Shown: in pieces, positions 1 to 9,257 of the stretch
How positions within the stretch are numbered: the stretch's first letter is position 1
Layout: each line of letters starts with the position of its first letter
NCBI RefSeq assembly: GCF_963681195.1
Contig: NZ_OY808997.1
Location: 1,116,001 to 1,180,000 of the forward strand
Source of the DNA: Vibrio sp. 16
GTDB lineage: Bacteria > Pseudomonadota > Gammaproteobacteria > Enterobacterales > Vibrionaceae
Direction: 5' to 3'
DNA length: 64,000 nucleotides
The notes under the pieces: generated by a model
Told to the model about the DNA's origin: nothing
The model's input: the letters and a program-made list of their open reading frames with translations, nothing else
The model's database searches: none
Position numbers and translations under genes: made by a program

Positions 1-164
1 AGTGGAATGATCTTTGCGAACGAATCATCGGGATTGGATGCTTCTACATACGCGATAGTACTGCTGTTAAAGTGGCGGTTGAGCTTATTACTATCTAAGT
101 AAGAAGCGGCGCCACCAATGACAGCGCCCAACGCAACCGCGCCTATGATTATCTTATTGTTCAC
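1..164 (-). CDS. ToxS/VtrC-like membrane partner protein (partial, runs off left edge)
   Basis: Only the first 54 or so codons are inside the window. The GTG start at 164 is preceded by a GGGGTG ribosome-binding sequence and overlaps the end of the winged-helix regulator gene by 11 bases, so the two are probably translationally coupled. The visible product begins VNNKIII and continues as a glycine/alanine-rich hydrophobic segment (about residues 4-20), fitting a single N-terminal membrane anchor with a periplasmic body. The start matches that of the partner gene at 5273-5722 (VNKLLIG). Regulator-plus-small-partner pairs of this layout include ToxR/ToxS and VtrA/VtrC. Assignment to that class is inference from layout and topology. 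Confidence 0.6.
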   Translation of the reverse strand, partial: MNNKIIIGAVALGAVIGGAASYLDSNKLNRHFNSSTIAYVEASNPDDSFAKIIP

Positions 165-843
165 AGTGCACCCCATTACTCTCGCTTGCAAAACTCAAGG
201 AACGCCCATCAGCACTCACCAACAATGATAGGTCGTCAAATCTATACACAGTCACATCTTGATAATGGATGTTTGCCTGCTCTGTTTTAGGTGAAAACGT
301 ACACTGACTGTAGTGCAGTTGCTCGAAGCTGGTCGTTTGTATCGGCGAATGAAGCTTCTCGACGAGTGCATAGCTCAGCCCTGCACTGGCTAAGACCACC
401 CCAGCAACCAGCGCCCATTGCTTCATAGACGTGCGTTGTGAAGCTGGCTCAATCGCCAGCTCCTCAATCTGCCCGACGGCTGATTCGACCTGCTCCTCTT
501 GAGTCTCCTCAGCAGCATTCAACTCTTGGAAAGGTTCAATGCAAGCGTCAAACTCATAGCCAATTCCTCGCACCGTGCGTATCACCATGGCCGCTTTGTC
601 TTCCAGCGCTCGGCGGCAGTTTGAAATACAATGCAACAAACTGCTGCTCTCAACCACAATGCCACGCTTTAGCCAGACTTCATGCATGATTTCATCTTTA
701 GTTAGCGTTTCACCTTTGCGCTCAATCATGTAATTGAGCAGGGTGATTTCGTTAATCCCAATCGGATGACGAACATGAGTGTTCAGGCTCTGAATGAAAC
801 CCTGATCTGGATTGAGTAAATGGGTGCCATTAATCACCAACAT
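154..843 (-). CDS. ToxR-like winged-helix transmembrane regulator (copy A)
   Basis: The protein has 229 residues. Residues 1-98 form an OmpR/ToxR-type winged-helix DNA-binding domain ending in the typical RTVRGIGYEF motif. An acidic linker (about 100-138) is followed by one transmembrane helix (about 141-161) and a 68-residue periplasmic tail with two cysteines (C181, C227). This is the architecture of one-step membrane regulators such as ToxR, TcpP and VtrA. The gene starts 3 bases after the RND permease stop and overlaps the following small partner gene, so it should be co-transcribed with the pump. It is a paralogue of the regulator at 5715-6380: both share an HCxSNCR segment in the DNA-binding domain. 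The sensed signal is unknown; bile or envelope stress is a guess from VtrA and ToxR. Confidence 0.8.
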   Translation of the reverse strand: MLVINGTHLLNPDQGFIQSLNTHVRHPIGINEITLLNYMIERKGETLTKDEIMHEVWLKRGIVVESSSLLHCISNCRRALEDKAAMVIRTVRGIGYEFDACIEPFQELNAAEETQEEQVESAVGQIEELAIEPASQRTSMKQWALVAGVVLASAGLSYALVEKLHSPIQTTSFEQLHYSQCTFSPKTEQANIHYQDVTVYRFDDLSLLVSADGRSLSFASESNGVHCEQ

Positions 844-846
844 AAA

Positions 847-3800
847 TTACGCCTCCACCAGCTGAGATTTGTTTCGCATTTTTTCACGTACTTTGGCGAT
901 AGCCACATACGCCATTGGTACGATGAACAGGGAGAAGAAAGTACCCACAGTTAACCCGCCAACCAGTACTAAACCGATGTTCACTCGACCTAACGAGCCC
1001 GGGCCTTCGGCTAGTGCCAGTGGCAAAGAGCCGACTATCATGGTCAACGACGTCATCAAGATAGGACGCAGTCGAGAACGTGCACTCTCTACCGCCGCAT
1101 CGTAAACGCCTAAGCCTTCTTTACGCTTCAAGTTGGCAAACTCAACCATCAAAATGCCGTGTTTGGTCACCAAGCCAACCAGAGTTAGCAAGCCAATCTT
1201 CGAGTACAAGTTAATGCTTTGGCCAAACACACTCAGCGTTAGCACCGCGCCAACCAGACATAACGGTACGGTAATCATGATCACTAGAGGGTCAATGAAG
1301 CTTTCAAATTGAGCCGCCAGGATTAGGAAGATGAAAATCAAGGCTAAACCAAACAACATTTGCATCCCCGCCGACGACTCATTGAGCTCTTTCACCACGC
1401 CGTCATATTGGTAGCTTTGACCCGCTTTCAGCAGCGCCGGTAATTCAGTGTCAATAAAGGTCTGAATATCTGTTGCGCTGTAACCCGGAGCAAGGTCCGC
1501 GGTAATTTCTGCTGCATCTTTGCCCGCATACGTTTTGATGTTCGACTCTGCAGTCACAGGCTTGATCGAAACAAACTGAGACAACGGCAGTCGCTGGCCC
1601 GATTCAGAGCTGACGTACAGCTTATCGAGTACTTTAAAGTCACCTAATGCTTTGCGGTTAACCTGAACCTGAATGGGATAAGTAAAACCATCATCCGCTT
1701 GTAGATCAGCTGCTTTCACTGAACCAAGGAAAGTAGAAATCGCATTGGTCACATTGCCATAATCAACACCCGATAAAACAATCGCGTTACGGTCAATCGA
1801 CAAGTCAAAGCGCATTTGATCTCGGTGAGTTGAGTTATCTACATTGGTTAACCCTTCATAGCCTTCAAGCAACTCCACCACTTTCGCTGCCGTGTCTGAC
1901 AATTCATCTAAGTCACGGTTGACCGTTGTAACTTGCAAAATCAAATTGTCCGCCACATCAAGGTTGTCGGCAGAGCGCACAGAGAAGGAAGTCGTGTACG
2001 CTGAGATACTTTCTTTAACCTTAGCGATCATCTCATCAATGACCTCATCGGCACTTTGGTTACGCTCTTCCCAAGGTTTTAGTAGCACATGATTTGTTGG
2101 CGCACTTTCGATGTAGGCCAAGTTTGCTTCAATTTGTTGGTTGCCTTTAAATACCGCGTTGATCTGATCCGCGTTTTCGAGGTCGTACAGTCGACCTGCC
2201 CCCGCCGGGCCATGAGACGTGACTTCGATGAAACCAGTATCTTCTGTTGGCAGTAAAACTTTTGGCATGGTCCAGACTGCTACAATAGACAGCGCCGTTA
2301 ACAACGTTGTACCTGCGATAACCAGCATTGGGCGTTTAAACCAAGCACTGAGGAATGTCATGTACTTGTCTGTCATGGCATTTAGCTTTGTCTCAACCCA
2401 TTGAAACCATTTTGGTGACGTTGTCACTGATTTCAACATGTAAGCACTCATCATTGGTGACAACGTTAACGCAACAAAGCCAGAAATGATCACAGACGCC
2501 GCTAAGGTAAACGCAAATTGTTGGAACAGATCCGCCGTTAAGCCAGACATTAAACCGATAGGTAAATAGACCACTGCCAGAGTTAATGTCATCGCGATAA
2601 CTGGGAAGACGATCTCTTTACAGCTCTTAAGTGCTGCTTCAAACGGTGATAGCCCCTCTTCGATGTGACGATAACAGTTTTCTACTACCACAATTGCGTC
2701 GTCCACCACCAAGCCAATGGCTAGGATGATCGCCAGTATGGTCAATACGTTGATACTAAATCCAAGCATTGCCATTACCGCAAATACGCCAATGATACAC
2801 ACAGGAATAGTGATCAATGGAATGGCCGCGACACGCAGTGAGCCTAAGAACAACACCACAATCACAGAAACCAACACAATCGCTTCGACTAGAGTCATAA
2901 AACCTTGATCGATGGCTTCTTCAATAAAGTCCGCCTGGTTGTAGACCATCTTCATTTCAATGCCTTCAGGCACCTGCATGGTCTCCATGGTTGCTTTCAC
3001 TCGGTTAGCAACCGTCACTGGGTTTTCAGATTTAAGCGGTAGCACCTGAAGAGACATCGCCATGTTACCATCGACGCTAAGCATACTTGGCTCTAGGCTC
3101 TCTTCTCCCATTTGAATATCTGCTACGTCATTGACGCGGATGATGTTGCCATTGTCGACACGAATAACAAGGTCGCGCACGTCTTCAATTGAAGTGACTT
3201 GGTTAACCGGGTTGATTGAGAAATCACGGACTTCACCTTTGATCGTACCTGCAGTAAAGGTCGCGTTGTAAGTACTTAACGTGCCTACCACATCGGAAGC
3301 ACTGACGTTCAGTGCCGCCATACGCTCAGGCTGTAACCAAACGCGAATCGCTCGGTTTGAGCCACCATATGGCCCCCATACACCGCCGACACCCAGTACA
3401 TTCTTAAACTGAGGAGCCAATTGCTGGCTAATGAAATCAAACATTTCCTGCTTGTCCATCTCGCCGCGATTCACAAAGGTGATGATGTTACTTGGCATTG
3501 ACGTTTCCGATGAGTCATCCGTTACGGTTGGCTTATCTGTCATTGCCGGTGGAAAATCGGAAATACCGTCCACTTTGCTACGCAAGTTGTTCATAAGACT
3601 CGCGTATTCAACGTCACTGACCCCATCTTCGAACTGAATTTTCAGAGAGCAACTGCCCTCCTGACAATCCGTCGTCATGGTTTTAATCTTATCTAGCCCC
3701 GTCACCGCGGTGATCAGCTCATCAGCCACGTTCTGCGACATAAACTCTGCACTCGCACCGGTAATCGAAGCGTTCACTGTTGCTGATGCTGTTTGACGCT

Positions 3801-3915
3801 CAGGGAAATACTGAATCGCCAACTTTTGATAAGAGACAATGCCCAGTAGGACAATTGCAATGCTCAGCACGGATGCGAGCACCGGATGTTTAATGCATAT
3901 CTCAGGCAGCTTCAT
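847..3915 (-). CDS. RND-family efflux permease (HAE1/AcrB type)
   Basis: The 1022-residue protein has the RND layout: an N-terminal helix (about 10-30), a large periplasmic loop, helices from about 340, a second large loop (about 560-840) and the last helix set. The proton-relay pair GLVVDDA is at 401-407 (D405, D406), as in AcrB. It would be the inner-membrane proton-driven pump of a tripartite multidrug exporter. Its start overlaps the adaptor gene by 14 bases. No outer-membrane channel gene is adjacent, so it probably uses a TolC encoded elsewhere. It is shorter than AcrB (1049), as are several Vibrio Vme/Vex pumps; I cannot say which one it corresponds to. Confidence 0.93.
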   Translation of the reverse strand: MKLPEICIKHPVLASVLSIAIVLLGIVSYQKLAIQYFPERQTASATVNASITGASAEFMSQNVADELITAVTGLDKIKTMTTDCQEGSCSLKIQFEDGVSDVEYASLMNNLRSKVDGISDFPPAMTDKPTVTDDSSETSMPSNIITFVNRGEMDKQEMFDFISQQLAPQFKNVLGVGGVWGPYGGSNRAIRVWLQPERMAALNVSASDVVGTLSTYNATFTAGTIKGEVRDFSINPVNQVTSIEDVRDLVIRVDNGNIIRVNDVADIQMGEESLEPSMLSVDGNMAMSLQVLPLKSENPVTVANRVKATMETMQVPEGIEMKMVYNQADFIEEAIDQGFMTLVEAIVLVSVIVVLFLGSLRVAAIPLITIPVCIIGVFAVMAMLGFSINVLTILAIILAIGLVVDDAIVVVENCYRHIEEGLSPFEAALKSCKEIVFPVIAMTLTLAVVYLPIGLMSGLTADLFQQFAFTLAASVIISGFVALTLSPMMSAYMLKSVTTSPKWFQWVETKLNAMTDKYMTFLSAWFKRPMLVIAGTTLLTALSIVAVWTMPKVLLPTEDTGFIEVTSHGPAGAGRLYDLENADQINAVFKGNQQIEANLAYIESAPTNHVLLKPWEERNQSADEVIDEMIAKVKESISAYTTSFSVRSADNLDVADNLILQVTTVNRDLDELSDTAAKVVELLEGYEGLTNVDNSTHRDQMRFDLSIDRNAIVLSGVDYGNVTNAISTFLGSVKAADLQADDGFTYPIQVQVNRKALGDFKVLDKLYVSSESGQRLPLSQFVSIKPVTAESNIKTYAGKDAAEITADLAPGYSATDIQTFIDTELPALLKAGQSYQYDGVVKELNESSAGMQMLFGLALIFIFLILAAQFESFIDPLVIMITVPLCLVGAVLTLSVFGQSINLYSKIGLLTLVGLVTKHGILMVEFANLKRKEGLGVYDAAVESARSRLRPILMTSLTMIVGSLPLALAEGPGSLGRVNIGLVLVGGLTVGTFFSLFIVPMAYVAIAKVREKMRNKSQLVEA

Positions 3916-5089
3916 TCGTTACCTCCTCAGATTGCTCATTGGTTGGTTTTACTTCTTTACTCACGTCTTTGTTTACCGGCTGCTTCACTTCCTCGCTTGG
4001 TGCGGGTTTAGGTGTAGCAGGTAAAGTTCGCGAAGGTAGCGTCACTTTTGACACAGAGTTTTGCACCGCTACAGAAGAGTGCTCATTTAGATTTTGACGG
4101 CCAGTGACCACCACAATCTCACCCAATTCCAAGCCCGACTTAATCGTGACATAGCCATTATTTGTATTATCGCCCAGCTCAACCGAGCGCTTAACTGCTT
4201 TGTCATTTTCAATCACCCAGACAAAACGCTGGTCACCATTAGTATCAACAGCGGTCTGTGACACCACCAACTCTGCACTGTCTTTACCAACGGTTTGTGA
4301 CACCTTGGCAAACATACCTGGCACCAGTTGGTTATTTTGATTCTCTAAATGGGCATGAATTTCAACGCGGCCAGAGCTTTCATCGACCAAAGGCGCAATG
4401 TAGTTCACTTTGCCAACAAAAGATTGGTTAGGATAAGCGTCAACCGAAATCGATACTGGTTGGCCAAGCTGCGCTTTACCGACTTCGTTTTGGCTGATTG
4501 AGTAGTGAACTTCTACAGGATCGAGCTTGATTAAGCTGACCAACGCCGTCGCAGCCTCAACTCGGCTGCCTACTGAGTGGGTAAAATTAGTCAGTTGGCC
4601 GTTAAACGGAGCCACCAATTGGTAGTTTTGCAGATCGGTTTTCTTTTGACGGAAGTCGGCGCGAGCCAGATTGGCTTGTTGCTTAAGCTCTTCGACATCT
4701 TGTGCAGACATCGAATCAGGTTGCTTTTTCAATAATGCGAGCACGCGATCCAGCTTGGATTCTGCCAGCGCTAATGAGCTTTTGGCTTTATCCAATTCTG
4801 CTCGTGCTTGTGCATCATCTAGCTGAGCGATCAAATCGCCTTTGTTAACTTGGTCGCCATCTTCAAAATTCAGGGCTTTAAGTTTTTCACCCGCACTGAA
4901 CGTTAGCGCCGCTGAATCGGTTGCTTTTACTTTCCCTACTTCCTCAATCGAAGATTGATGGACTTGTTTCGCCACCACTTCTACCGTTACAGGGATAGCA
5001 GGTTGAGTCTCTTCGGCAGAAACGTGTGTTGCAAAAAGTGCACTTACTGCGCAGAAAACCGACAGTGGAGAATTTAGGTACTGAGTCAT
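3902..5089 (-). CDS. RND efflux periplasmic adaptor (membrane fusion protein)
   Basis: The 395-residue product begins with a cleavable signal peptide (about 1-25, ending THVSA). It has the adaptor fold: a lipoyl half-motif near GDQVNKGDLIAQLD (about 78-91), an alpha-helical hairpin (about 95-160), the second lipoyl half, then beta-barrel and membrane-proximal domains. The C-terminal 60 residues are a low-complexity Lys/Glu/Pro tail not needed by the family. It would couple the permease to an outer-membrane channel. It is the first gene of the pump operon and overlaps the permease by 14 bases. The 183 bases before it contain the terminator of the upstream partner gene, so it should have its own promoter. 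Confidence 0.92.
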   Translation of the reverse strand: MTQYLNSPLSVFCAVSALFATHVSAEETQPAIPVTVEVVAKQVHQSSIEEVGKVKATDSAALTFSAGEKLKALNFEDGDQVNKGDLIAQLDDAQARAELDKAKSSLALAESKLDRVLALLKKQPDSMSAQDVEELKQQANLARADFRQKKTDLQNYQLVAPFNGQLTNFTHSVGSRVEAATALVSLIKLDPVEVHYSISQNEVGKAQLGQPVSISVDAYPNQSFVGKVNYIAPLVDESSGRVEIHAHLENQNNQLVPGMFAKVSQTVGKDSAELVVSQTAVDTNGDQRFVWVIENDKAVKRSVELGDNTNNGYVTIKSGLELGEIVVVTGRQNLNEHSSVAVQNSVSKVTLPSRTLPATPKPAPSEEVKQPVNKDVSKEVKPTNEQSEEVTNEAA

Positions 5090-5232
5090 AGCTTGTCTCT
5101 AATTGATGAAACTTGCGGTTGTTATACCTAAGATTTCTCCTACAAAGTTAACGCTTTGTCAGCGAAAGGATTTTTAATAATGAGCGATTATAAAAAAATA
5201 TCAAACCTTTGATTTTATTGAATTTAAAGCCA

Positions 5233-5255
5233 TAAAAAAGCCAGTAAAACTGGCT
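5233..5255 (-). terminator. Rho-independent terminator behind the partner gene 5273-5722
   Basis: Read on the minus strand, AGCCAG - TTTTA - CTGGCT is followed by a run of six T. It lies 18 bases after the stop of the small partner gene and separates the regulator pair from the efflux operon. Confidence 0.75.
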
Positions 5256-5272
5256 CTTAAAGTCCCCTATGA

Positions 5273-5722
5273 TTAAGGGGTAACTTCGCTAAACAGATAA
5301 GAGTATCGAGGCGCGACCATGATCATCTGCTTATCAGAGAGTGGAATGATGGTTAACCCTTCCATAGAGTGCATACCTCGCTGCGAGAACATCATCTCAA
5401 TCAGGCTTAGCTTTTTACCTTCTGGAATCACCTTCTCCGATGAGGTCGGCGTTAACGACAAACCGTGGTAATCAAACACATAATTGCCCGATGCGTTATA
5501 GCCCACTTTTTTGTCGGTAAAGAAATACGCTTCATACTGCCCCGAGCGTTTAAGTGTGATGGTCGCGTGCATGTTTAACTGTTCAGTCTTCTGTTTAGTC
5601 GGGACTAAAATCGAGGTTTTGCTGACGATATTAAGGCTAACCGTCGGCGAAGAGATGTACGCCGCCATTGCGCCAACGGCCGCACCTGAGACTAAACTCA
5701 ACCCAATAAGAAGCTTATTCAC
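5273..5722 (-). CDS. ToxS/VtrC-like membrane partner protein (copy B)
   Basis: The product has 149 residues if the GTG at 5722 is used. That start is chosen because GGAGGT lies 6 bases upstream, it overlaps the regulator gene by 8 bases, and it aligns with the GTG start of the partial copy at 1-164. An N-terminal hydrophobic anchor (about 4-24, glycine/alanine rich) is followed by a periplasmic domain of about 125 residues rich in beta-type sequence. This is the size and topology of ToxS and VtrC, which pair with the periplasmic domain of the cognate regulator; in VtrA/VtrC the pair forms a lipocalin-like bile-salt site. Function here is inferred from position and architecture, since identity to ToxS cannot be judged by eye. 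Confidence 0.6.
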   Translation of the reverse strand: MNKLLIGLSLVSGAAVGAMAAYISSPTVSLNIVSKTSILVPTKQKTEQLNMHATITLKRSGQYEAYFFTDKKVGYNASGNYVFDYHGLSLTPTSSEKVIPEGKKLSLIEMMFSQRGMHSMEGLTIIPLSDKQMIMVAPRYSYLFSEVTP

Positions 5723-6380
5723 ATTGCACCTCCACTTCATCAACAAGGTAGCTGATTGAATGGCCATCTGCGTCAACCAGTATCACCTGATTATTGGTCG
5801 TGAACATGCGCACGTTGGTCATCACAATGGGTTTATCTTGCGTATTGGCTTGGATAGTACAACCAATAAATCGTTGTTCTTGATAGTCAGCTTGCACCCA
5901 AGGAGAACGAGTAAAGGAAAAAAGGGCAAAACTGACGACGGCGGCAAGCGTGAATAGTGAAATACAGATCAGGTTACGCTTCTTGATCTGAGACTCTTCA
6001 GCTTCAACAATCTGAGGTTGGAGGATTGCTGGCTGGGGTGCCAGCTCTGGTACTTCTTCACGTTCTTCTTCGCTTGAAACTTGGCCATTAAATTGATAAC
6101 CAACTCCGCGAACCGTGGTGATGATTTCTCCGCTGTCACCTATCGCCTTACGACAGTTAGAGACACAGTGAAGCAGACTACTCTCTTCAACGATCACTCC
6201 TTTTTGGTGCCATACGTATTCCAATAGTTCTAATTTAGACAAAGGTCTGTGAGGATTATCCACCATGTACTGCAGCAAAGCGGTTTCATTGGTGCCAAGG
6301 GACGCCTTATGTCCCGTGGAAAGGTTCTCTATGAATCCCGCCAACAAATTAAGACGATAAATTTGATTAATTATGAGCAT
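5715..6380 (-). CDS. ToxR-like winged-helix transmembrane regulator (copy B)
   Basis: The protein has 221 residues. An N-terminal winged-helix domain (about 1-98, ending TTVRGVGYQF) is followed by a Glu/Pro-rich linker (about 100-132), one transmembrane helix (about 136-156) and a periplasmic tail with two cysteines (C174, C220) at positions equivalent to those of the paralogue at 154-843. The two regulators share start, domain spacing and the HCxSNCRxAxxD stretch, so they are duplicates. The gene heads a two-gene unit with its partner and sits directly upstream of the efflux adaptor on the same strand, which makes the pump an obvious candidate target. Confidence 0.8.
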   Translation of the reverse strand: MLIINQIYRLNLLAGFIENLSTGHKASLGTNETALLQYMVDNPHRPLSKLELLEYVWHQKGVIVEESSLLHCVSNCRKAIGDSGEIITTVRGVGYQFNGQVSSEEEREEVPELAPQPAILQPQIVEAEESQIKKRNLICISLFTLAAVVSFALFSFTRSPWVQADYQEQRFIGCTIQANTQDKPIVMTNVRMFTTNNQVILVDADGHSISYLVDEVEVQCE

Positions 6381-6467
6381 GATGATCGATTAGGTAAGCG
6401 ATTTAGTGTGCCTCTTACCCTAGCGCAATTTGCTAAAAAATAAAGACCGTATTTGGCAAGTATTCAG

Positions 6468-7760
6468 TTAACGTTCGGCTATCTGAAGTTCGTTGTCTCG
6501 AATGAACAAAACTTTACCATCTGAGTAATAATCGTGCTCTTCATCAAGGCTAGTCGGCAACGCGGTCGCATTAAGTGACACTTGGCGTAAACCCGGTAAC
6601 TGCATAACTTGCAGTGCCAGTTTATCTCGTTCGACATCAACATTGGGGTCAATGCTGTGCAAAACAGTGACAATGCCTGAGTAAGGCGTAAGTTGCAGGC
6701 CATTGTCATAGCTCAGCGCACCAACCCAAAACAGCGTCTCTGATTGAGGATCAACCCCTCCCTTCCACCAACGAATATGGCTACGTTTTAGCAAGTTTCC
6801 TGGCAGTTGAAACGCCATCTCTTGTGGCACCCCGTTCCAAAATAGATCCGAGACTGGCGGCGTATTCTGCTTGAGCAAAGATAGATAGTCCTCCAACTCT
6901 AGATCATTACGTGAGAAGGTTTGGTTCTCAATCCAACCCAAATCAAGCATTATTTGCCTTGGGTTCTCGCCATAGTAGATAACATTGACCGCTTGGGCAT
7001 CGAACACCGATGACCGCCCGGGGTACGCTTTTAGCTCTAACTCACTAAGCTCAACATACGCAATATCATTCGATTTTTCTGCTGTTTTCTCGACCTGCAA
7101 AAAGTCGTCTGAGTAGAGAAAAAAGTGCAGGTAGTTCGCAAGCAGGGCTGACCCCATGAGAACAGCAAAAGACGCACTCACTTTATAGCGCCAGTTGAAC
7201 GCCCTCGCGACGAGATAAAACAGCCCTGTTGCAGCCAAAGCGTACAGAGACAGTTTGTGCTCTATCAGAAACGTCTTTGCTTCATTTAATAGTGGAAACT
7301 TCTCGACGCCATACGCCAACAAGTAGCCCCAGAAAACGAACTGACCCACGCCCAGTAATAGCCCAATAGATGAGTAAAACGAAAAGCGCTTCCAGCCTAT
7401 CTTCTGTGTTCCGGCCATAAACGGAACAACCCAAGCAACAGGCCCAAGAAGGCGAGCAAACATCAAAATCGCGTTACCTTGTGTTGCCATTAAATGACGG
7501 CAACGCGCTATAGGTCTTTTCGTTTTAGGCTGCCAGTTAATCAGTTTTCTCTGGGCGGGTTTGCCCAATCGACGGCCAATAAAGTAACTGGCTTGATCTC
7601 CAATCAACCCACCCAACAGTACTGCCAACACACCAGTAACGATGCCTTGATGCAATTGGTACCCAGCGGCCAATAGAAATGGCTCACCGGGTACAAATAA
7701 ATTGGGGCCAATTAAAGCATCCATTAACGCCCCAAAGAATAGGCTGCCTACACCTTCCAT
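6468..7760 (-). CDS. DedA-family membrane protein with C-terminal LssY-like domain
   Basis: The 430-residue product has a DedA/SNARE-associated domain in its first 165 residues, with the FVPGEPFLLAAG and GDQASYFIGRRLG motifs and the arginine-containing FARLLGPVAWVVPFMAG segment. Three or four further helices run to about residue 215. The last 200 residues form a soluble LssY_C-type domain (from about VNVIYYGENPRQ). DedA proteins act in undecaprenyl-phosphate or phospholipid flipping and membrane-potential homeostasis; fusions to LssY_C are known in proteobacteria, but the role of that domain is unclear. It lies 17 bases after a glycosyltransferase gene on the same strand, suggesting an envelope function for both. 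Confidence 0.85.
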   Translation of the reverse strand: MEGVGSLFFGALMDALIGPNLFVPGEPFLLAAGYQLHQGIVTGVLAVLLGGLIGDQASYFIGRRLGKPAQRKLINWQPKTKRPIARCRHLMATQGNAILMFARLLGPVAWVVPFMAGTQKIGWKRFSFYSSIGLLLGVGQFVFWGYLLAYGVEKFPLLNEAKTFLIEHKLSLYALAATGLFYLVARAFNWRYKVSASFAVLMGSALLANYLHFFLYSDDFLQVEKTAEKSNDIAYVELSELELKAYPGRSSVFDAQAVNVIYYGENPRQIMLDLGWIENQTFSRNDLELEDYLSLLKQNTPPVSDLFWNGVPQEMAFQLPGNLLKRSHIRWWKGGVDPQSETLFWVGALSYDNGLQLTPYSGIVTVLHSIDPNVDVERDKLALQVMQLPGLRQVSLNATALPTSLDEEHDYYSDGKVLFIRDNELQIAER

Positions 7761-7777
7761 TTCATCACCACTAACGC

Positions 7778-8506
7778 TTATTGCTCTTTATAGTGGCCGA
7801 ACTGGTAGTTCATCTCGTTTTTACGCATTTCCCCAAAGATGAATCGACGAACATTGGCAGATAAATAGGTGTAACCCATTTTAAAAACACCATCTTGATC
7901 CAACCTGCGCGGGTCAAAGCGGAAGGTAAGGTTTAGAAAGCGGAATCGCCAAGTTTGACTGGCACGTTTGACGTAGTCGCAGTCTTCGCATAAAACAATC
8001 TCTTCATCAAACCCTCCGATTTCTTTATGCACGCGCTTAGTCGAGAAGATACAAGCCCCCACTGCCGTCGGAAAAAAGAACTGAGTCAGGTATAAGCCAA
8101 CGTTAAACAAACCGTAACCCAGCTTGTGAATCAGTGGTAAGCCGTTAGCCCCCATAAACACACCCGCGACCTCAAGCTTCTTCTCTTCAAGTTGCATCAT
8201 CGCTTCTTGCAGGAAATTAGCTCTTAGCTGTACATCGGCATCAAGGAATAGAATACGTTGATACTGCGCCAACTCTGCTCCCGTATTACGGCCTAAGCTG
8301 GTACCGCGACCTGCCATTCTATGGACGGTTAGCTTCGGCAAGGCATTGCTGTAAGCTTTAGCCACATCGCACGTGGCGTCATCACTGTTTGAATCAACGA
8401 CAATGACTTCAAAGTTTTGATACGTTTGCTGACTTAGGTTTTCAAGTAAACGACCAATGCGTTTCTCTTCATTGAGTGTGATAATGACAATACTTAACTG
8501 TTCCAT
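7778..8506 (-). CDS. Family 2 glycosyltransferase
   Basis: The 242-residue protein has a GT-A fold. An N-terminal IVIITLNEE strand (6-14), the VVDSNSDD nucleotide-binding segment (36-43) and FLDADVQL (87-94), where the DxD motif binds metal and sugar nucleotide, are all visible. A hydrophobic stretch near residues 130-150 may sit in the membrane. It would transfer an activated sugar to a lipid or polysaccharide acceptor; the acceptor cannot be read from the sequence. It forms a short operon with the downstream DedA-LssY gene. Confidence 0.88.
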   Translation of the reverse strand: MEQLSIVIITLNEEKRIGRLLENLSQQTYQNFEVIVVDSNSDDATCDVAKAYSNALPKLTVHRMAGRGTSLGRNTGAELAQYQRILFLDADVQLRANFLQEAMMQLEEKKLEVAGVFMGANGLPLIHKLGYGLFNVGLYLTQFFFPTAVGACIFSTKRVHKEIGGFDEEIVLCEDCDYVKRASQTWRFRFLNLTFRFDPRRLDQDGVFKMGYTYLSANVRRFIFGEMRKNEMNYQFGHYKEQ

Positions 8507-8813
8507 AGCGATACCCTTTTATTAAACTGTTGTGCTGTTGATAAACAATTTAACCAAGGTAGACTTAACCGCCCGTGAGAAAGCCATTCAGATTCGATTC
8601 ACTTCTGAGGCCAACGCCCAATTTCAAAATAACGCGGATTGGCTGACTTTGCGCTCATGAATTCAGCACGACGAACAATAACCACAACCTCTTGCTAACT
8701 AATTGAATAGATTTACCCAAAAGATGTTCCGTTAGCATGATTATCTATTGCTTGAACCCCCGTACAGTGTTAGTATCCGCGCTCGCTTATAGAGTTACTA
8801 CCAATTACTCTTA

Positions 8814-8854
8814 AGCGATTAGCACATTCGAGCGAGGTCGCATCGCTGAATGTG
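8814..8854 (+). promoter_or_regulatory. Hairpin leader upstream of rplY (candidate L25 autoregulatory element)
   Basis: CACATTC (8823-8829) pairs with GAATGTG (8848-8854). Inside it AGCGA (8831-8835) pairs with TCGCT (8843-8847), giving a 12-bp hairpin with one bulged G and the loop GGTCGCA. A competing arm AGCGAT (8814-8819) is complementary to ATCGCT (8842-8847). The structure ends 34 bases before the rplY ATG. Leaders that bind L25 are described in gammaproteobacteria; identity with that family is inference. Confidence 0.45.
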
Positions 8855-8888
8855 AATTTAAATTTTTTCATATTTGAGAGTAAATACT

Positions 8889-9167
8889 ATGAAATTTGAA
8901 GCAGTAGTACGTACTGAACTAGGTAAAGGTGCGAGCCGCCGCCTACGTCACGCTGGTAAATTCCCTGCAGTTGTATACGGCGGTGAAGAAGCAGCAGTTT
9001 CTATCGTTCTTAACCACGATGACGTTGTTAACCAAATGGACAAGCCTGAGTTCTACGAAGGTATCGTTCTAGTAATCGACGGCGCTGAAGTTAAAGTTAA
9101 GCCACAAGACGTTCAACGTCACGCGTTCAAGCCAAAAGTTGAGCACATGGACTTCATCCGCATCTAA
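8889..9167 (+). CDS. rplY: 50S ribosomal protein L25
   Basis: The 92-residue product starting [20 protein letters not shown] is a canonical single-domain L25, the 5S rRNA loop-E binding protein (E. coli 94 residues). The ATG at 8889 is used because it matches the conserved N-terminus and has a GAG upstream; a TTG at 8874 would add five unconserved residues. There is a 380-base non-coding stretch before it carrying the hairpin leader. The terminator directly downstream is disrupted in its second copy at 17592, which makes the rplY 3' side an integration site. Confidence 0.97.
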   Translation: MKFEAVVRTELGKGASRRLRHAGKFPAVVYGGEEAAVSIVLNHDDVVNQMDKPEFYEGIVLVIDGAEVKVKPQDVQRHAFKPKVEHMDFIRI

Positions 9168-9257
9168 TTCCCTACCAAGGAATTAATTCGGATTTAATCC
9201 AACCTTTTGCATAAAAGATTATCGGACTTACCAACCGAGACATCTAAAAATTCGAAA

